A stretch of DNA of 10,618 nucleotides from an uncultured Acetatifactor sp. (GCA_910578185.1 CAJTPN010000020.1:1-10618), one strand, 5' to 3'; numbered from the stretch's first letter, positions 1 through 6,726 are shown. Notes: generated from the letters alone by a model not told the origin. Translations and numbers: made by a program.

Positions 1-1202
1 GAAAAATGCGCATTATTCATGTGGCGGGCACCAATGGTAAAGGCTCCGTCTGCGCATATCTGCGCAGTATTTTGGAAGCGGCAGGGTACGAAATTGCCGT
101 TTTTACATCGCCTCATCTGGTGGATATCCGGGAGCGGTTTGTGATGAAGGGGAAAATGATTTCCAGGGAGGAGTTTCTGCAGGCATTTTTGTATATTTAT
201 CATCGACTGGACTGGGATGCGCTGGAGGAAGGGAAGTGCGGCGCATATCATCCCACTTATTTTGAGTATCTTTTTTTGATTGCCATGGTTCTGTTCTCGG
301 AGTGTGAGCCTGATTTCTGTATTCTGGAGACCGGCTTGGGGGGCAGGCTGGATGCAACCAATGCGGTTTCTCATAAGGAATTGTCAGTGATCACGCATAT
401 TGGTCTGGATCATGTGGAATATCTTGGAGATACGGTGGAAAAGATTGCCGCTGAGAAGGCGGGAATTATGAAGCCGGATTGTCCCACGGTTTTTTGGGAT
501 ACCTGTCCCGGGACAACCGATGTATTTTTGGCCCGGGCCAGACAGCTTGGGGGCTCCTGTCTTTCCGTGTCGCAAAAGGACTATACTTTTTCAAATTTTA
601 ATGGAAAAACCATTGATTTTTGCCTTTGTACTGGGTATTATAGAGATGTTCATTTTACTTTACATACGATTGCCGCTTACCAGATGGAGAACTGTGCCCT
701 GGCGGTGAGGGCAGTGGAAGTGTTGGACGGCGGGAAGACCATTACGGCAAAACAGGTTCAAAGAGGTGTTTCTTCCTGTTTTTGGCCGGGACGTATGGAG
801 GAGATTCTTCCGGAGGTCTATGTGGACGGTGCGCATAATGAGGATGGAATCAGAGCGTTTTTGGAGACTGTTGCGGCGGACGGGCATGTGGGAGGCCGCA
901 GCCTGTTGTTTGGCGTGGTTCAGGACAAGGATTATGAACACATGATTCACGCGCTTGCAAAGTCTTGTCTTTTTGACAGATTTGCCGCCGCACCCATGCA
1001 AACCGGGCGAACGATTACTGCGGAAAGACTGGAAGGATTGTTTGGCCAATATCCGGACTGTATGTTTCATGTATATAATGATGTGGCTTCCGCACTTGGC
1101 AGCCTGCTGAAAAGCAGGGGAGAAAAGGAACGTATTTATGCTGCGGGAAGCCTGTATTTGGTTGGAGAGATAAAGGAGCTGTTTGAATATGATAAATTTT
1201 GA
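1..1202 (+). CDS. folC: Folylpolyglutamate synthase / dihydrofolate synthase, 5' end missing
   Basis: This cytoplasmic Mur-ligase-type enzyme adds glutamate to folates and, in many bacteria, also joins dihydropteroate to glutamate, using ATP. Numbering from the first Met in the window (base 6), it shows the P-loop GTNGKGS (residues 8-14), FTSPHL (33-38), ETGLGGRLDATN (108-119), HIGLDHVEYLG (131-141), EKAGIMK (150-156, with the lysine that is usually carbamylated), WPGRMEEI (260-267) and DGAHN (274-278), the family motifs in order. FolC proteins normally have about 40 residues before the P-loop, and the frame stays open to the window edge (a Lys codon precedes that Met). The Met at base 6 is therefore almost certainly internal and the true start lies upstream. 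The 3' end overlaps the next ORF by 14 bases, so the genes are probably co-transcribed. Function is clear; whether it is mono- or bifunctional cannot be told. Confidence 0.95.
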   Translation, partial: KMRIIHVAGTNGKGSVCAYLRSILEAAGYEIAVFTSPHLVDIRERFVMKGKMISREEFLQAFLYIYHRLDWDALEEGKCGAYHPTYFEYLFLIAMVLFSECEPDFCILETGLGGRLDATNAVSHKELSVITHIGLDHVEYLGDTVEKIAAEKAGIMKPDCPTVFWDTCPGTTDVFLARARQLGGSCLSVSQKDYTFSNFNGKTIDFCLCTGYYRDVHFTLHTIAAYQMENCALAVRAVEVLDGGKTITAKQVQRGVSSCFWPGRMEEILPEVYVDGAHNEDGIRAFLETVAADGHVGGRSLLFGVVQDKDYEHMIHALAKSCLFDRFAAAPMQTGRTITAERLEGLFGQYPDCMFHVYNDVASALGSLLKSRGEKERIYAAGSLYLVGEIKELFEYDKF

Positions 1203-1344
1203 GGAAGAACTGAAAAAATTTTTCCCCAGTCTAGAGGTGGAGGACGCCGAAGAGTCTATATATAACCAGGATCTGACGGATTTGGCCGATATGTTGGTAA
1301 AGACGCTGATGGAATCCGCAACGACCACAGAAGAGGTGCAATAA
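1189..1344 (+). CDS. Small acidic hypothetical protein (51 aa) between folC and the TPR gene
   Basis: A 51-residue ORF begins inside the end of folC (14-base overlap, different frame) and ends in TAATG, where its stop shares one base with the start codon of the next gene. A strong ribosome site AAAGGAG (1172-1178) lies 10 bases before its ATG. This arrangement is typical of translationally coupled operon genes and is the main evidence that it is real. The product starts MINFEEELKKFF and is very acidic (14 Asp/Glu against 3 Lys). It probably forms helices, and has no signal peptide, membrane span or cysteine. I do not recognise a family. It could be a small partner of the following zinc-ribbon/TPR protein or simply a coupling ORF; function is unknown. 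Confidence 0.72.
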   Translation: MINFEEELKKFFPSLEVEDAEESIYNQDLTDLADMLVKTLMESATTTEEVQ

Positions 1345-2756
1345 TGTTTTGTTATAATTGTGGATGCACTTTATCGGAACATGATTTTTGTACCGCGTGC
1401 GGGGCGGACGTCTATATGTATAAGAAAATAATGCATGTGTCCAACATGTATTATAACGACGGACTGGAGAAGGCCGGCGTGCGGGATTTGACCGGCGCAG
1501 TCACAAGTCTGCGTCAGAGCTTACGTTTTAATAAGAATCATATCGAGGCCCGGAATCTGCTGGGCTTGGTGTATTTTGAGATGGGAGATACGGTGACGGC
1601 TCTGGGCGAGTGGGTTATCAGCAAAAATATGCAGCCGGACAAGAATATTGCGGACGACTATATAAACAAGATACAGTCCAATGCAGGCAGACTTGCTTCC
1701 ATCAATGCAACCATCAAAAAATACAATCAGGCCTTGCTGTACTGTAATCAGGGCAGCAAGGATTATGCGGTGATCCAGCTGAAAAAGGTTCTGTCCCTGA
1801 ATCCAAGATTTGTGCGTGCCCATCAACTTTTGGCTCTGCTGTACATGGACAGGCAGGATTGGGAGCATGCGGAGCGGGAATTGCGCAAGTGTATGGACAT
1901 TGACAGAAACAATGTTCTGACGCTTCGCTATCTCAAGGAAGTGGAAGCAGCCCTGACAAATGAGGAAACGACGAAATCTGCAGTCAAGCGAAAGAAGGAA
2001 GAGGCGGTAAGATATCAGAGTGAGAACGAGATGATCATTCAGCCGCTGAATGTGAGGGAACCCAGGCGTAACGGAGTGTCCACCCTGTTAAATATGGGGA
2101 TTGGAATATTGATCGGACTGGCGGCCACGTACTTTTTGCTGGTGCCTGCGGCCAGACAGGCGGTTCGGATGGAGGCGCAGGAAACCATTACCAAGATAGG
2201 CAATGAATCGGATACCAAGACGGCACGTATTCAGGAGCTGGAAAACAAGATATCCGGTATGAACGGAGATATTGCACAGCTGAACAAACAGATTCAGGAC
2301 TTTGTAGGGGAAGATGGAACGCTGCAGACTTTTGAGGAGATGCTGGTATCTGCAGCCGCTTTTATAGAGACGGGTGATATCCATGCCGCTGAGGAAGATC
2401 TGGAGGCGATTGCGGCAAATGTGCGTCTGGAAGAGATGACGGAAGGATTTCAGAGCCTGTACCGAAAGATATTTGAAGCCATTGGTCCTGAACTGTCAGC
2501 AGAGTATTATAAGGAAGGTCACGAAGCATACCGCACGGAAGAGTATGCTGTGGCAATAGAAGTGTTGGGCAAAGCGGTGGCTTATGATCCTGCCAATATG
2601 GAGGCTTTGTATGAATTGGGGCAGGCTTATGCCAAGAATGACGATACGGAAGATGCGATACGAATTTTTGAACAGGTCATTGAGTTGTTCCCCAATACAC
2701 AAAGGGCCAGAAATGCACAGCAACAGATTAATTCCCTGACACCGAAGGCAGACTAA
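1344..2756 (+). CDS. Zinc-ribbon, TPR and single-span membrane protein
   Basis: The 470-residue product starts with a short zinc ribbon (CYNC at 3-6 and CTAC at 16-19). A TPR-rich segment follows (about 35-200), including repeat-like stretches ending in RFNKNHIEARNLLGLVYFEMG and LNPRFVRAHQLLALLYM. A basic stretch (KRKK, REPRR) precedes one hydrophobic span at about 246-269. Next come a coiled-coil-like region (about 278-320) and a second TPR pair near the C-terminus (about 387-450, with YDPANMEALYELGQAYAK). By the positive-inside rule the ribbon and first TPR block are cytoplasmic and the coiled coil and last TPRs are outside. TPRs are protein-docking repeats, so a scaffold or envelope-assembly role is likely, but no specific pathway can be named. 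The start overlaps the previous stop by one base, with an AGAGGTG ribosome site just upstream. A terminator follows the gene. Confidence 0.88.
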   Translation: MFCYNCGCTLSEHDFCTACGADVYMYKKIMHVSNMYYNDGLEKAGVRDLTGAVTSLRQSLRFNKNHIEARNLLGLVYFEMGDTVTALGEWVISKNMQPDKNIADDYINKIQSNAGRLASINATIKKYNQALLYCNQGSKDYAVIQLKKVLSLNPRFVRAHQLLALLYMDRQDWEHAERELRKCMDIDRNNVLTLRYLKEVEAALTNEETTKSAVKRKKEEAVRYQSENEMIIQPLNVREPRRNGVSTLLNMGIGILIGLAATYFLLVPAARQAVRMEAQETITKIGNESDTKTARIQELENKISGMNGDIAQLNKQIQDFVGEDGTLQTFEEMLVSAAAFIETGDIHAAEEDLEAIAANVRLEEMTEGFQSLYRKIFEAIGPELSAEYYKEGHEAYRTEEYAVAIEVLGKAVAYDPANMEALYELGQAYAKNDDTEDAIRIFEQVIELFPNTQRARNAQQQINSLTPKAD

Positions 2757-2785
2757 TGACAAAAATAAAGTGAAAACCACGAAAG

Positions 2786-2825
2786 AAAAGAACCTGCGGA
2801 TAATAGGCCGTACAGGTTCTTTTTT
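2786..2825 (+). terminator. Intrinsic terminator after the folC-TPR operon
   Basis: The arm AAAAGAACCTG (2786-2796) pairs perfectly with CAGGTTCTTTT (2813-2823), and a short inner CGG/CCG pairing lies within the loop. The run of six T residues at 2820-2825 gives the U-tract. It lies 29 bases after the TPR gene stop, so it separates the folC operon from the sporulation operon downstream. Confidence 0.9.
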
Positions 2826-2848
2826 ATGCGCAGGCCCGCCTATGGAAT

Positions 2849-2862
2849 GGGCAGCGCTGCCC
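2849..2862. repeat. Perfect 14-bp palindrome upstream of spoIIAA
   Basis: GGGCAGCGCTGCCC reads the same on both strands with no spacer. It lies 35 bases before the spoIIAA start and just before a GAGAATAAT stretch (2866-2874) that could be part of a promoter. There is no T-run after it, so it does not look like a terminator. A dimeric regulator site or a chance GC-rich palindrome are both possible. Confidence 0.6.
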
Positions 2863-2897
2863 TGTGAGAATAATACTTTGGAAAGGATGGGACTGTT

Positions 2898-3221
2898 ATG
2901 GAACAAATTACAACGGAGGATTTCCGGGTCATTGACAACTGCCTAATGATCCGTCTGCCGGAGGAGATTGATCATTACGGAGCCGGATTTATCTGTGAAA
3001 ACGCGGACAGGTATCTCATGCGGGAGGAGGTGCAGCATGTGGTGTTTGACTTTGAGAAAACCAGATTTATGGACTCTTCCGGAATTGGCATTATCATGGG
3101 ACGTTACCGGAAGATATCCTGTTTCGGAGGACGTGTTTACGCCATACATGTGGACAGGCAGATTCAGAGGATTTTTAAATTGTCCGGGTTAAATAAAATT
3201 GTGGAGGTACTGGAATCATGA
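2898..3221 (+). CDS. spoIIAA: Anti-sigma-F factor antagonist SpoIIAA
   Basis: This is a 107-residue single STAS-domain protein. In the known system it is phosphorylated by SpoIIAB; when dephosphorylated (by SpoIIE) it binds SpoIIAB and releases sigma-F in the forespore. The FMDSSGIGIIMGRY segment matches the STAS signature, and Ser60, first serine of the DSSG, corresponds to the phosphorylated Ser58 of Bacillus subtilis SpoIIAA as I recall that protein. The IDHYGAG and IFKLSGLNKI segments also match. It is about ten residues shorter at the C-terminus than the B. subtilis protein. The start is supported by AAAGGA at 2882-2887, ten bases upstream. It overlaps spoIIAB by four bases (ATGA). Identification rests on the domain plus the spoIIAB and sigF neighbours and is very secure. 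Confidence 0.97.
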   Translation: MEQITTEDFRVIDNCLMIRLPEEIDHYGAGFICENADRYLMREEVQHVVFDFEKTRFMDSSGIGIIMGRYRKISCFGGRVYAIHVDRQIQRIFKLSGLNKIVEVLES

Positions 3222-3706
3222 AAAATGAAATGGAGATTATTTTTGACGCTGTTTCTGACAATGAAGGTTTTGCACGGATGGCAGTGGCTGCGTTTGTGGC
3301 CCGTCTCAACCCGACAATGGAGGAGTTGGCGGATATCAAGACCGCCGTGTCGGAAGCGGTGACCAATTCCATTATACACGGTTATGAGAATCTGTACGGA
3401 TATGGAAAAAACATTGCGGCGGCGGCTCAGGGTGCGATTCATCAGGGGAAGGTGAAGATTCACTGCATTTTAGAAAAAGAAATTTTACATATCGAGGTGA
3501 TTGACAGCGGAAAGGGGATCGAGAATGTGGAACAGGCGATGGAGCCGCTATATACCACGAAACCCGAACTGGAGAGATCGGGGATGGGATTTGCGTTTAT
3601 GGAGGCATTTATGGATGACTTGGAGGTGGAGAGCATCCTGGGACAGGGGACAACCGTACGCATGGTGAAAAAAATGGGTGTTGACGGATGGATCGACAAT
3701 GGCTAG
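3218..3706 (+). CDS. spoIIAB: Anti-sigma-F factor / serine kinase SpoIIAB
   Basis: This 162-residue GHKL-type ATPase binds and inhibits sigma-F and phosphorylates SpoIIAA. Seen in order are the near-identical N-terminus MKNEMEIIF, Arg20 in GFAR (a sigma-F/SpoIIAA contact in the B. subtilis protein), the N box SEAVTNSIIHGYEN (Glu46, Asn50), the G1 box DSGKGI (Asp96) and the lid/G2 segment TTKPELERSGMGF (Arg120, equivalent to B. subtilis Arg105). All key residues are present. The odd feature is an insert of about 15 residues (around 60-77, YGYGKNIAAAAQGAIHQ) between the N-box helix and the next strand, making it longer than the 146-residue B. subtilis protein. The ATG overlaps the spoIIAA stop as ATGA, with GGAGG (3203-3207) ten bases upstream, so translation is probably coupled to keep the partners in ratio. 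Confidence 0.97.
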   Translation: MKNEMEIIFDAVSDNEGFARMAVAAFVARLNPTMEELADIKTAVSEAVTNSIIHGYENLYGYGKNIAAAAQGAIHQGKVKIHCILEKEILHIEVIDSGKGIENVEQAMEPLYTTKPELERSGMGFAFMEAFMDDLEVESILGQGTTVRMVKKMGVDGWIDNG

Positions 3707-3760
3707 GGCGTGCCGTGAGGGTAGGATATATGCCGGCAAAGGCAGCATGGAGGTCGATAT

Positions 3761-4525
3761 ATGGAAGAAATGTCAGTACTGATTGCCAGATCACAGGCGG
3801 GAGAAAAGGATGCGAGAGAGGTACTGATAGAGAAAAATCTGGGGCTGGTACGCCATATTGTAAGGCGTTTTGCCGGCAGGGGATATGATTTGGAGGATTT
3901 GTTTCAGATAGGCACCATAGGGTTAATGAAGGCCATTGATAAATTTGATCTAAGCCTTGGGCTGCGCTTCTCCACTTACGCGGTGCCAATGATCACCGGA
4001 GAGATCAAGAGATTTTTGAGAGACGACGGTCCTGTCAAGGTATCCAGAACGATTAAGGAAAACGGAATAAAGGTAAAACTGGCCAGACAGCGGCTTCAGG
4101 CAAAACAGGCGAAGGAACCTTCACTGCAGGAGATTGCGCAGGAGGCAGGGCTTGACATTGAGGATGTGGTATTGGCCATGGAGGCGTCCATAGAGGTGGA
4201 ATCTATCTATGCAGCCGTTTATCAGGAGGACGGCAGCGAGGTATATCTGGTGGATAAGGTGGTGCGGGGAGGTTCCGGCTCTGTGGGCAGCAGCGCCGTG
4301 GGCGGATGCGACAGCGATGATGCGGAAAAGGATGCACTTTTGAATCATATGTTGCTGCAGCAGCTTTTGGACAGCCTGGATCCGGGGGACAGGGAGTTGA
4401 TCCATATGCGATATTTCCAAAATAAGACACAGGTGGAAATTGCTGCACGGCTGGGCGTCAGTCAGGTACAGGTCAGCAGAATGGAAAAAAGAATTTTGCT
4501 GAATCTGCGGGAGAAAGCCAGGTGA
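3761..4525 (+). CDS. sigF: RNA polymerase forespore sigma factor sigma-F
   Basis: This 254-residue sigma-70 family factor directs early forespore transcription in sporulating Firmicutes. Region 2 contains EKNLGLVRHIVRRF, DLEDLFQIGTIGLMKAIDKF and FSTYAVPMITGEIKRFLRDD. Region 3 lies around PSLQEIAQEAGL, and region 4 ends with a helix-turn-helix (TQVEIAARLGVSQVQVSRMEKRIL). Length matches the family (about 255). The linker between regions 3 and 4 carries a Gly/Ser-rich stretch (about 169-184, GGSGSVGSSAVGG) that looks flexible. The start is set by GGAGG at 3749-3753, seven bases before ATG. A 54-base gap separates it from spoIIAB, longer than the overlap between the two upstream genes. Gene order AA-AB-F identifies it as sigma-F rather than sigma-G. 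No convincing terminator is visible after it. Confidence 0.96.
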   Translation: MEEMSVLIARSQAGEKDAREVLIEKNLGLVRHIVRRFAGRGYDLEDLFQIGTIGLMKAIDKFDLSLGLRFSTYAVPMITGEIKRFLRDDGPVKVSRTIKENGIKVKLARQRLQAKQAKEPSLQEIAQEAGLDIEDVVLAMEASIEVESIYAAVYQEDGSEVYLVDKVVRGGSGSVGSSAVGGCDSDDAEKDALLNHMLLQQLLDSLDPGDRELIHMRYFQNKTQVEIAARLGVSQVQVSRMEKRILLNLREKAR

Positions 4526-4581
4526 TCTGGTATGCCCCAACCGTTACTTAACTTTTTATAAAATGCCCCGTTTGGCTTCCC

Positions 4582-4610
4582 TTCTAAAGAGATTTCGTTT
4601 ACTATAGAAT
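4582..4610 (+). promoter_or_regulatory. Possible sigma-A-like promoter for the GH25 gene
   Basis: TAGAAT (4605-4610, five of six to TATAAT) lies 17 bases after TTCTAA (4582-4587, a weak -35). A start near base 4617 would leave a leader of about 32 bases with AGAGGAG (4637-4643) before the ATG. No clear sigma-F or sigma-G pattern was found here. The assignment is tentative because of the weak -35. Confidence 0.35.
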
Positions 4611-4648
4611 AGTAGTAAGTTGGTTGAGGTACATTTAGAGGAGAATAT

Positions 4649-5929
4649 ATGAAGGATAAGATGGAAGATACTTATTTTGATCAGGAGGAACTGGCATCTG
4701 TAAGACGCGGCAGGCGCAGAAAACAGGAACGGAGCCGTGCGGTGCTTACGGTTATGGGATGCCTGGTGGCGATGGTGGCGGTGATATATTTTACCGCAAC
4801 CATATGTGTATGGATAGATGGGAGAGTGAATGGAGAGGAGCAGTCAGGGGCGCCTGGAAACATAGGAGGATCACAGGATGGAGAAGCAAATCAGGGGGGC
4901 GAGGATATACAGTGGGAGAATGACGGCTTGGGAACAGACCAGGGTTCAGGGGAGGCCTCCGGTACGGGAACAGACCAGGGTTCAGAGGAGGCTTCCGGAG
5001 CGGACTCGAAGGATGTGATTGGTGCGGCATCAAATAAGGTGGTCTATTCTCAGGAGGAACTGGAACATCAGGTGGAGAACGCCAGAGAGCAGGCTGTGGA
5101 GGAAGTGCTGGGAAGCATTCGAAATGGGTTAAGCGACGGGGAAACCGTATTGCAGACGCTGCGGCCTCTTTATCAGGATGAGCTGGTGGTTTACAGCAGC
5201 GGGAAATATCATTTTATACCCATTAATCATCAGTTGAAAAAGAATCAATGGGATGAGTCCTGCCTGGACATTTTGGAGTCCGGCGAATATCGTTATCTCC
5301 AAGATGGGGAAGTAATCTCTTATAAGGGAATTGATGTTTCGAGACACCAGGGGAAAATTGATTGGAATCAGGTGGCGGAGGACGGTGTGACGTTTGCTTT
5401 TATCAGAGTTGGCTATCGGGGATATGGCACTGGGAAACTGGTGGGAGACGAGTACTTTGAGGATAATATCAAAGGCGCCATCGCCGCTGGGATTAAAGTA
5501 GGGGTCTATTTCTACAGTCAGGCCATCAATGAAGAGGAGGTGTTGGAAGAGGCAAATTATGTGCTGGAAAAGATTGCGCCGTATCAGATTGACTGCCCTG
5601 TGGCTTTTGATGTGGAGAAGGTTACGGGAGCTTCCGGCAGGATGAATGAAATATCCGTGGAAGAGCGGACCAGGCTGACGGAGATTTTCTGTCAGGAAGT
5701 GGAAAAGTCAGGGTACCGTTCTATCATATATTATAATACGGAGATGGGGGCGTTGCTGCTGGATCTTCCGGCATTGGAAAACTATGATAAATGGTTTGCG
5801 TCCTATAGCGACGAATTTTATTATCCCTACGAATATGGGGTATGGCAGTATTCTCAGACAGGAAGCGTCAAGGGAATCAAGGGAGACGTGGACCTGAATA
5901 TCAGTTTTTCACCTTTGTGGGAGGAGTAA
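4649..5929 (+). CDS. Membrane-anchored GH25 lysozyme-type muramidase
   Basis: The 426-residue product has a charged cytoplasmic N-terminus (RRGRRRKQERSR, 19-30) and one membrane span at about 31-54. A Gly/Glu/Ser-rich stalk with two 12-residue tandem repeats follows (about 60-125). A middle region of about 100 residues precedes a GH25 domain from about 224 to the end. GH25 enzymes cleave the MurNAc-GlcNAc bond of peptidoglycan. Family marks are GIDVSRHQG (Asp229), the central barrel strand FDVEK with Asp321 and Glu323 (the usual catalytic acids), WFASY (383-387) and the closing DVDLN (413-417). The active domain should face outside the membrane. AGAGGAG (4637-4643) supports the start. The gene lies 123 bases after sigF in the same direction, so a role in sporulation peptidoglycan remodelling is possible but is only inferred from position. 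Confidence 0.9.
   Translation: MKDKMEDTYFDQEELASVRRGRRRKQERSRAVLTVMGCLVAMVAVIYFTATICVWIDGRVNGEEQSGAPGNIGGSQDGEANQGGEDIQWENDGLGTDQGSGEASGTGTDQGSEEASGADSKDVIGAASNKVVYSQEELEHQVENAREQAVEEVLGSIRNGLSDGETVLQTLRPLYQDELVVYSSGKYHFIPINHQLKKNQWDESCLDILESGEYRYLQDGEVISYKGIDVSRHQGKIDWNQVAEDGVTFAFIRVGYRGYGTGKLVGDEYFEDNIKGAIAAGIKVGVYFYSQAINEEEVLEEANYVLEKIAPYQIDCPVAFDVEKVTGASGRMNEISVEERTRLTEIFCQEVEKSGYRSIIYYNTEMGALLLDLPALENYDKWFASYSDEFYYPYEYGVWQYSQTGSVKGIKGDVDLNISFSPLWEE
4930..5001 (+). repeat. Two tandem 36-bp repeats in the GH25 stalk
   Basis: Two adjacent 36-base units (4930-4965 and 4966-5001) begin with the same GGGAACAGACCAGGGTTCAG and differ at a few later bases. They encode GTDQGSGEASGT and GTDQGSEEASGA, part of the extracytoplasmic linker. 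Such in-frame repeats can change copy number and thus stalk length without breaking the reading frame. Confidence 0.9.
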
Positions 5930-5951
5930 TCGGACATAGAAGAGCCACAAA

Positions 5952-6009
5952 GAGGCATACCATATGAGGCGTTTGGGATTTGAGTAAACAGCCGTATATG
6001 GTATGCCTT
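5952..6009. terminator. Long hairpin, probable bidirectional terminator
   Basis: GGCATACCATAT (5954-5965) pairs perfectly with ATATGGTATGCC (5996-6007), extended by one A-T and one wobble pair at the base. An inner stem GGC-GTTT / AAAC-(A)-GCC (5968-5974 with 5986-5993) continues the fold. The rightward strand continues into a T-rich stretch with TTTT (TTCTGTTTTG), and the leftward strand into CTTTGTGG. It sits between the convergent GH25 and exonuclease genes, where a shared terminator is expected. Confidence 0.8.
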
Positions 6010-6027
6010 CTGTTTTGTGTGATATTT

Positions 6028-6726
6028 TTATAGATTTCCCGTGCTGATATTCATGGTATAGCGACACTGGGGAAAGTTGCCGCATCCCCAAAATTCGCCG
6101 AATTTTCCTTTGCGTTTCATTAGAATTCCTCCGCATTTTGGGCAGGAGGAGACAGGTTGTTCGGCTGTGCCGCCGGGATTTGCCAGCAGGAGACGGCCTA
6201 ATTGTTCATAGCATTGCAGGTTTATGTTACAGTCGTTGAGTGCCCGGTGGGCGCCTTTAATATCAATTTTAAAATAGGCGGCAATGTCTGTCAGACGATG
6301 GCGAGGCAGCCGGGGGAGACAGCTTTTGGCCAAATACAGGGTGTCGATATATTGGTTGGAGATTTCCCTGTGAAGTTCCCGGGCGGCACCGTTGTACAAA
6401 AATTGCATGTCAAAAGAGTGGATATTGTGTCCTACAAGGATATCATTTCCGATAAATTGAAGGAATTGTTCCAATACGCTTCCCATATAAGGCGCTTCCT
6501 TTACCATATCGTCAGTGATGCCGTTGATATTTGTTGCGGCAACAGGGATGGGGCGATTGGGATTGACAAGGGAGGTAAATTCTTCCAATGCCTGCCCGCT
6601 GCGGACCTTTATGCCGGAAATTTCTATGATTTCGTCGTCTATGGGTGATAGTCCCGTGGTCTCCAAATCGAATACAACATAATCCTTTGTATAGATATTT
6701 AAAAGTTTCCCCTTTTTAAAAGCCAT
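6028..6726 (-). CDS. DnaQ-like DEDDh 3'-5' exonuclease with C-terminal topoisomerase-type zinc finger
   Basis: The 232-residue product has the three exonuclease motifs of the DEDDh family: Exo I VFDLETTG (Asp20, Glu22), Exo II VGHNIHSFDMQFL (Asp106) and Exo III HRALNDC (His160, Asp165). This is the fold of the PolC/DnaQ proofreading domains and of DinG-type nucleases. A C-terminal module CPKC (195-198) ... GCGNFPQC (214-221) is a four-cysteine zinc finger like those at the end of bacterial topoisomerase I, likely to bind single-stranded DNA. The protein should be a cytoplasmic nuclease for repair or RNA/DNA end trimming; the exact substrate cannot be assigned. A modest ribosome site (GGCAGG, 6735-6740 on this strand) precedes the ATG. 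A strong promoter lies about 165 bases upstream. It converges on the GH25 gene. Confidence 0.9.
   Translation of the reverse strand: MAFKKGKLLNIYTKDYVVFDLETTGLSPIDDEIIEISGIKVRSGQALEEFTSLVNPNRPIPVAATNINGITDDMVKEAPYMGSVLEQFLQFIGNDILVGHNIHSFDMQFLYNGAARELHREISNQYIDTLYLAKSCLPRLPRHRLTDIAAYFKIDIKGAHRALNDCNINLQCYEQLGRLLLANPGGTAEQPVSSCPKCGGILMKRKGKFGEFWGCGNFPQCRYTMNISTGNL

Noticed and set aside
660..1328. 222-codon minus-strand ORF opposite the end of folC
   Set aside because: It lies opposite conserved FolC motifs and the following small gene, and its product has no family features.
2841..2874. Classic sigma-H promoter for spoIIAA (GGAAT near 2844 with GAATAAT at 2868)
   Set aside because: The spacing between the two elements is about four bases too long for sigma-H promoters, and the -35 lacks the leading A. 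Only the -10-like part is plausible.
4533..4569. Terminator after sigF (GTTACTTAAC followed by five T residues, plus repeated ATGCCCC)
   Set aside because: The palindrome leaves only a two-base centre, too tight for a hairpin loop, and has just four paired bases per arm.
6202..6648. 148-codon plus-strand ORF opposite the exonuclease gene
   Set aside because: It is antisense to a gene with all catalytic motifs, has no recognisable domain and no convincing ribosome site.
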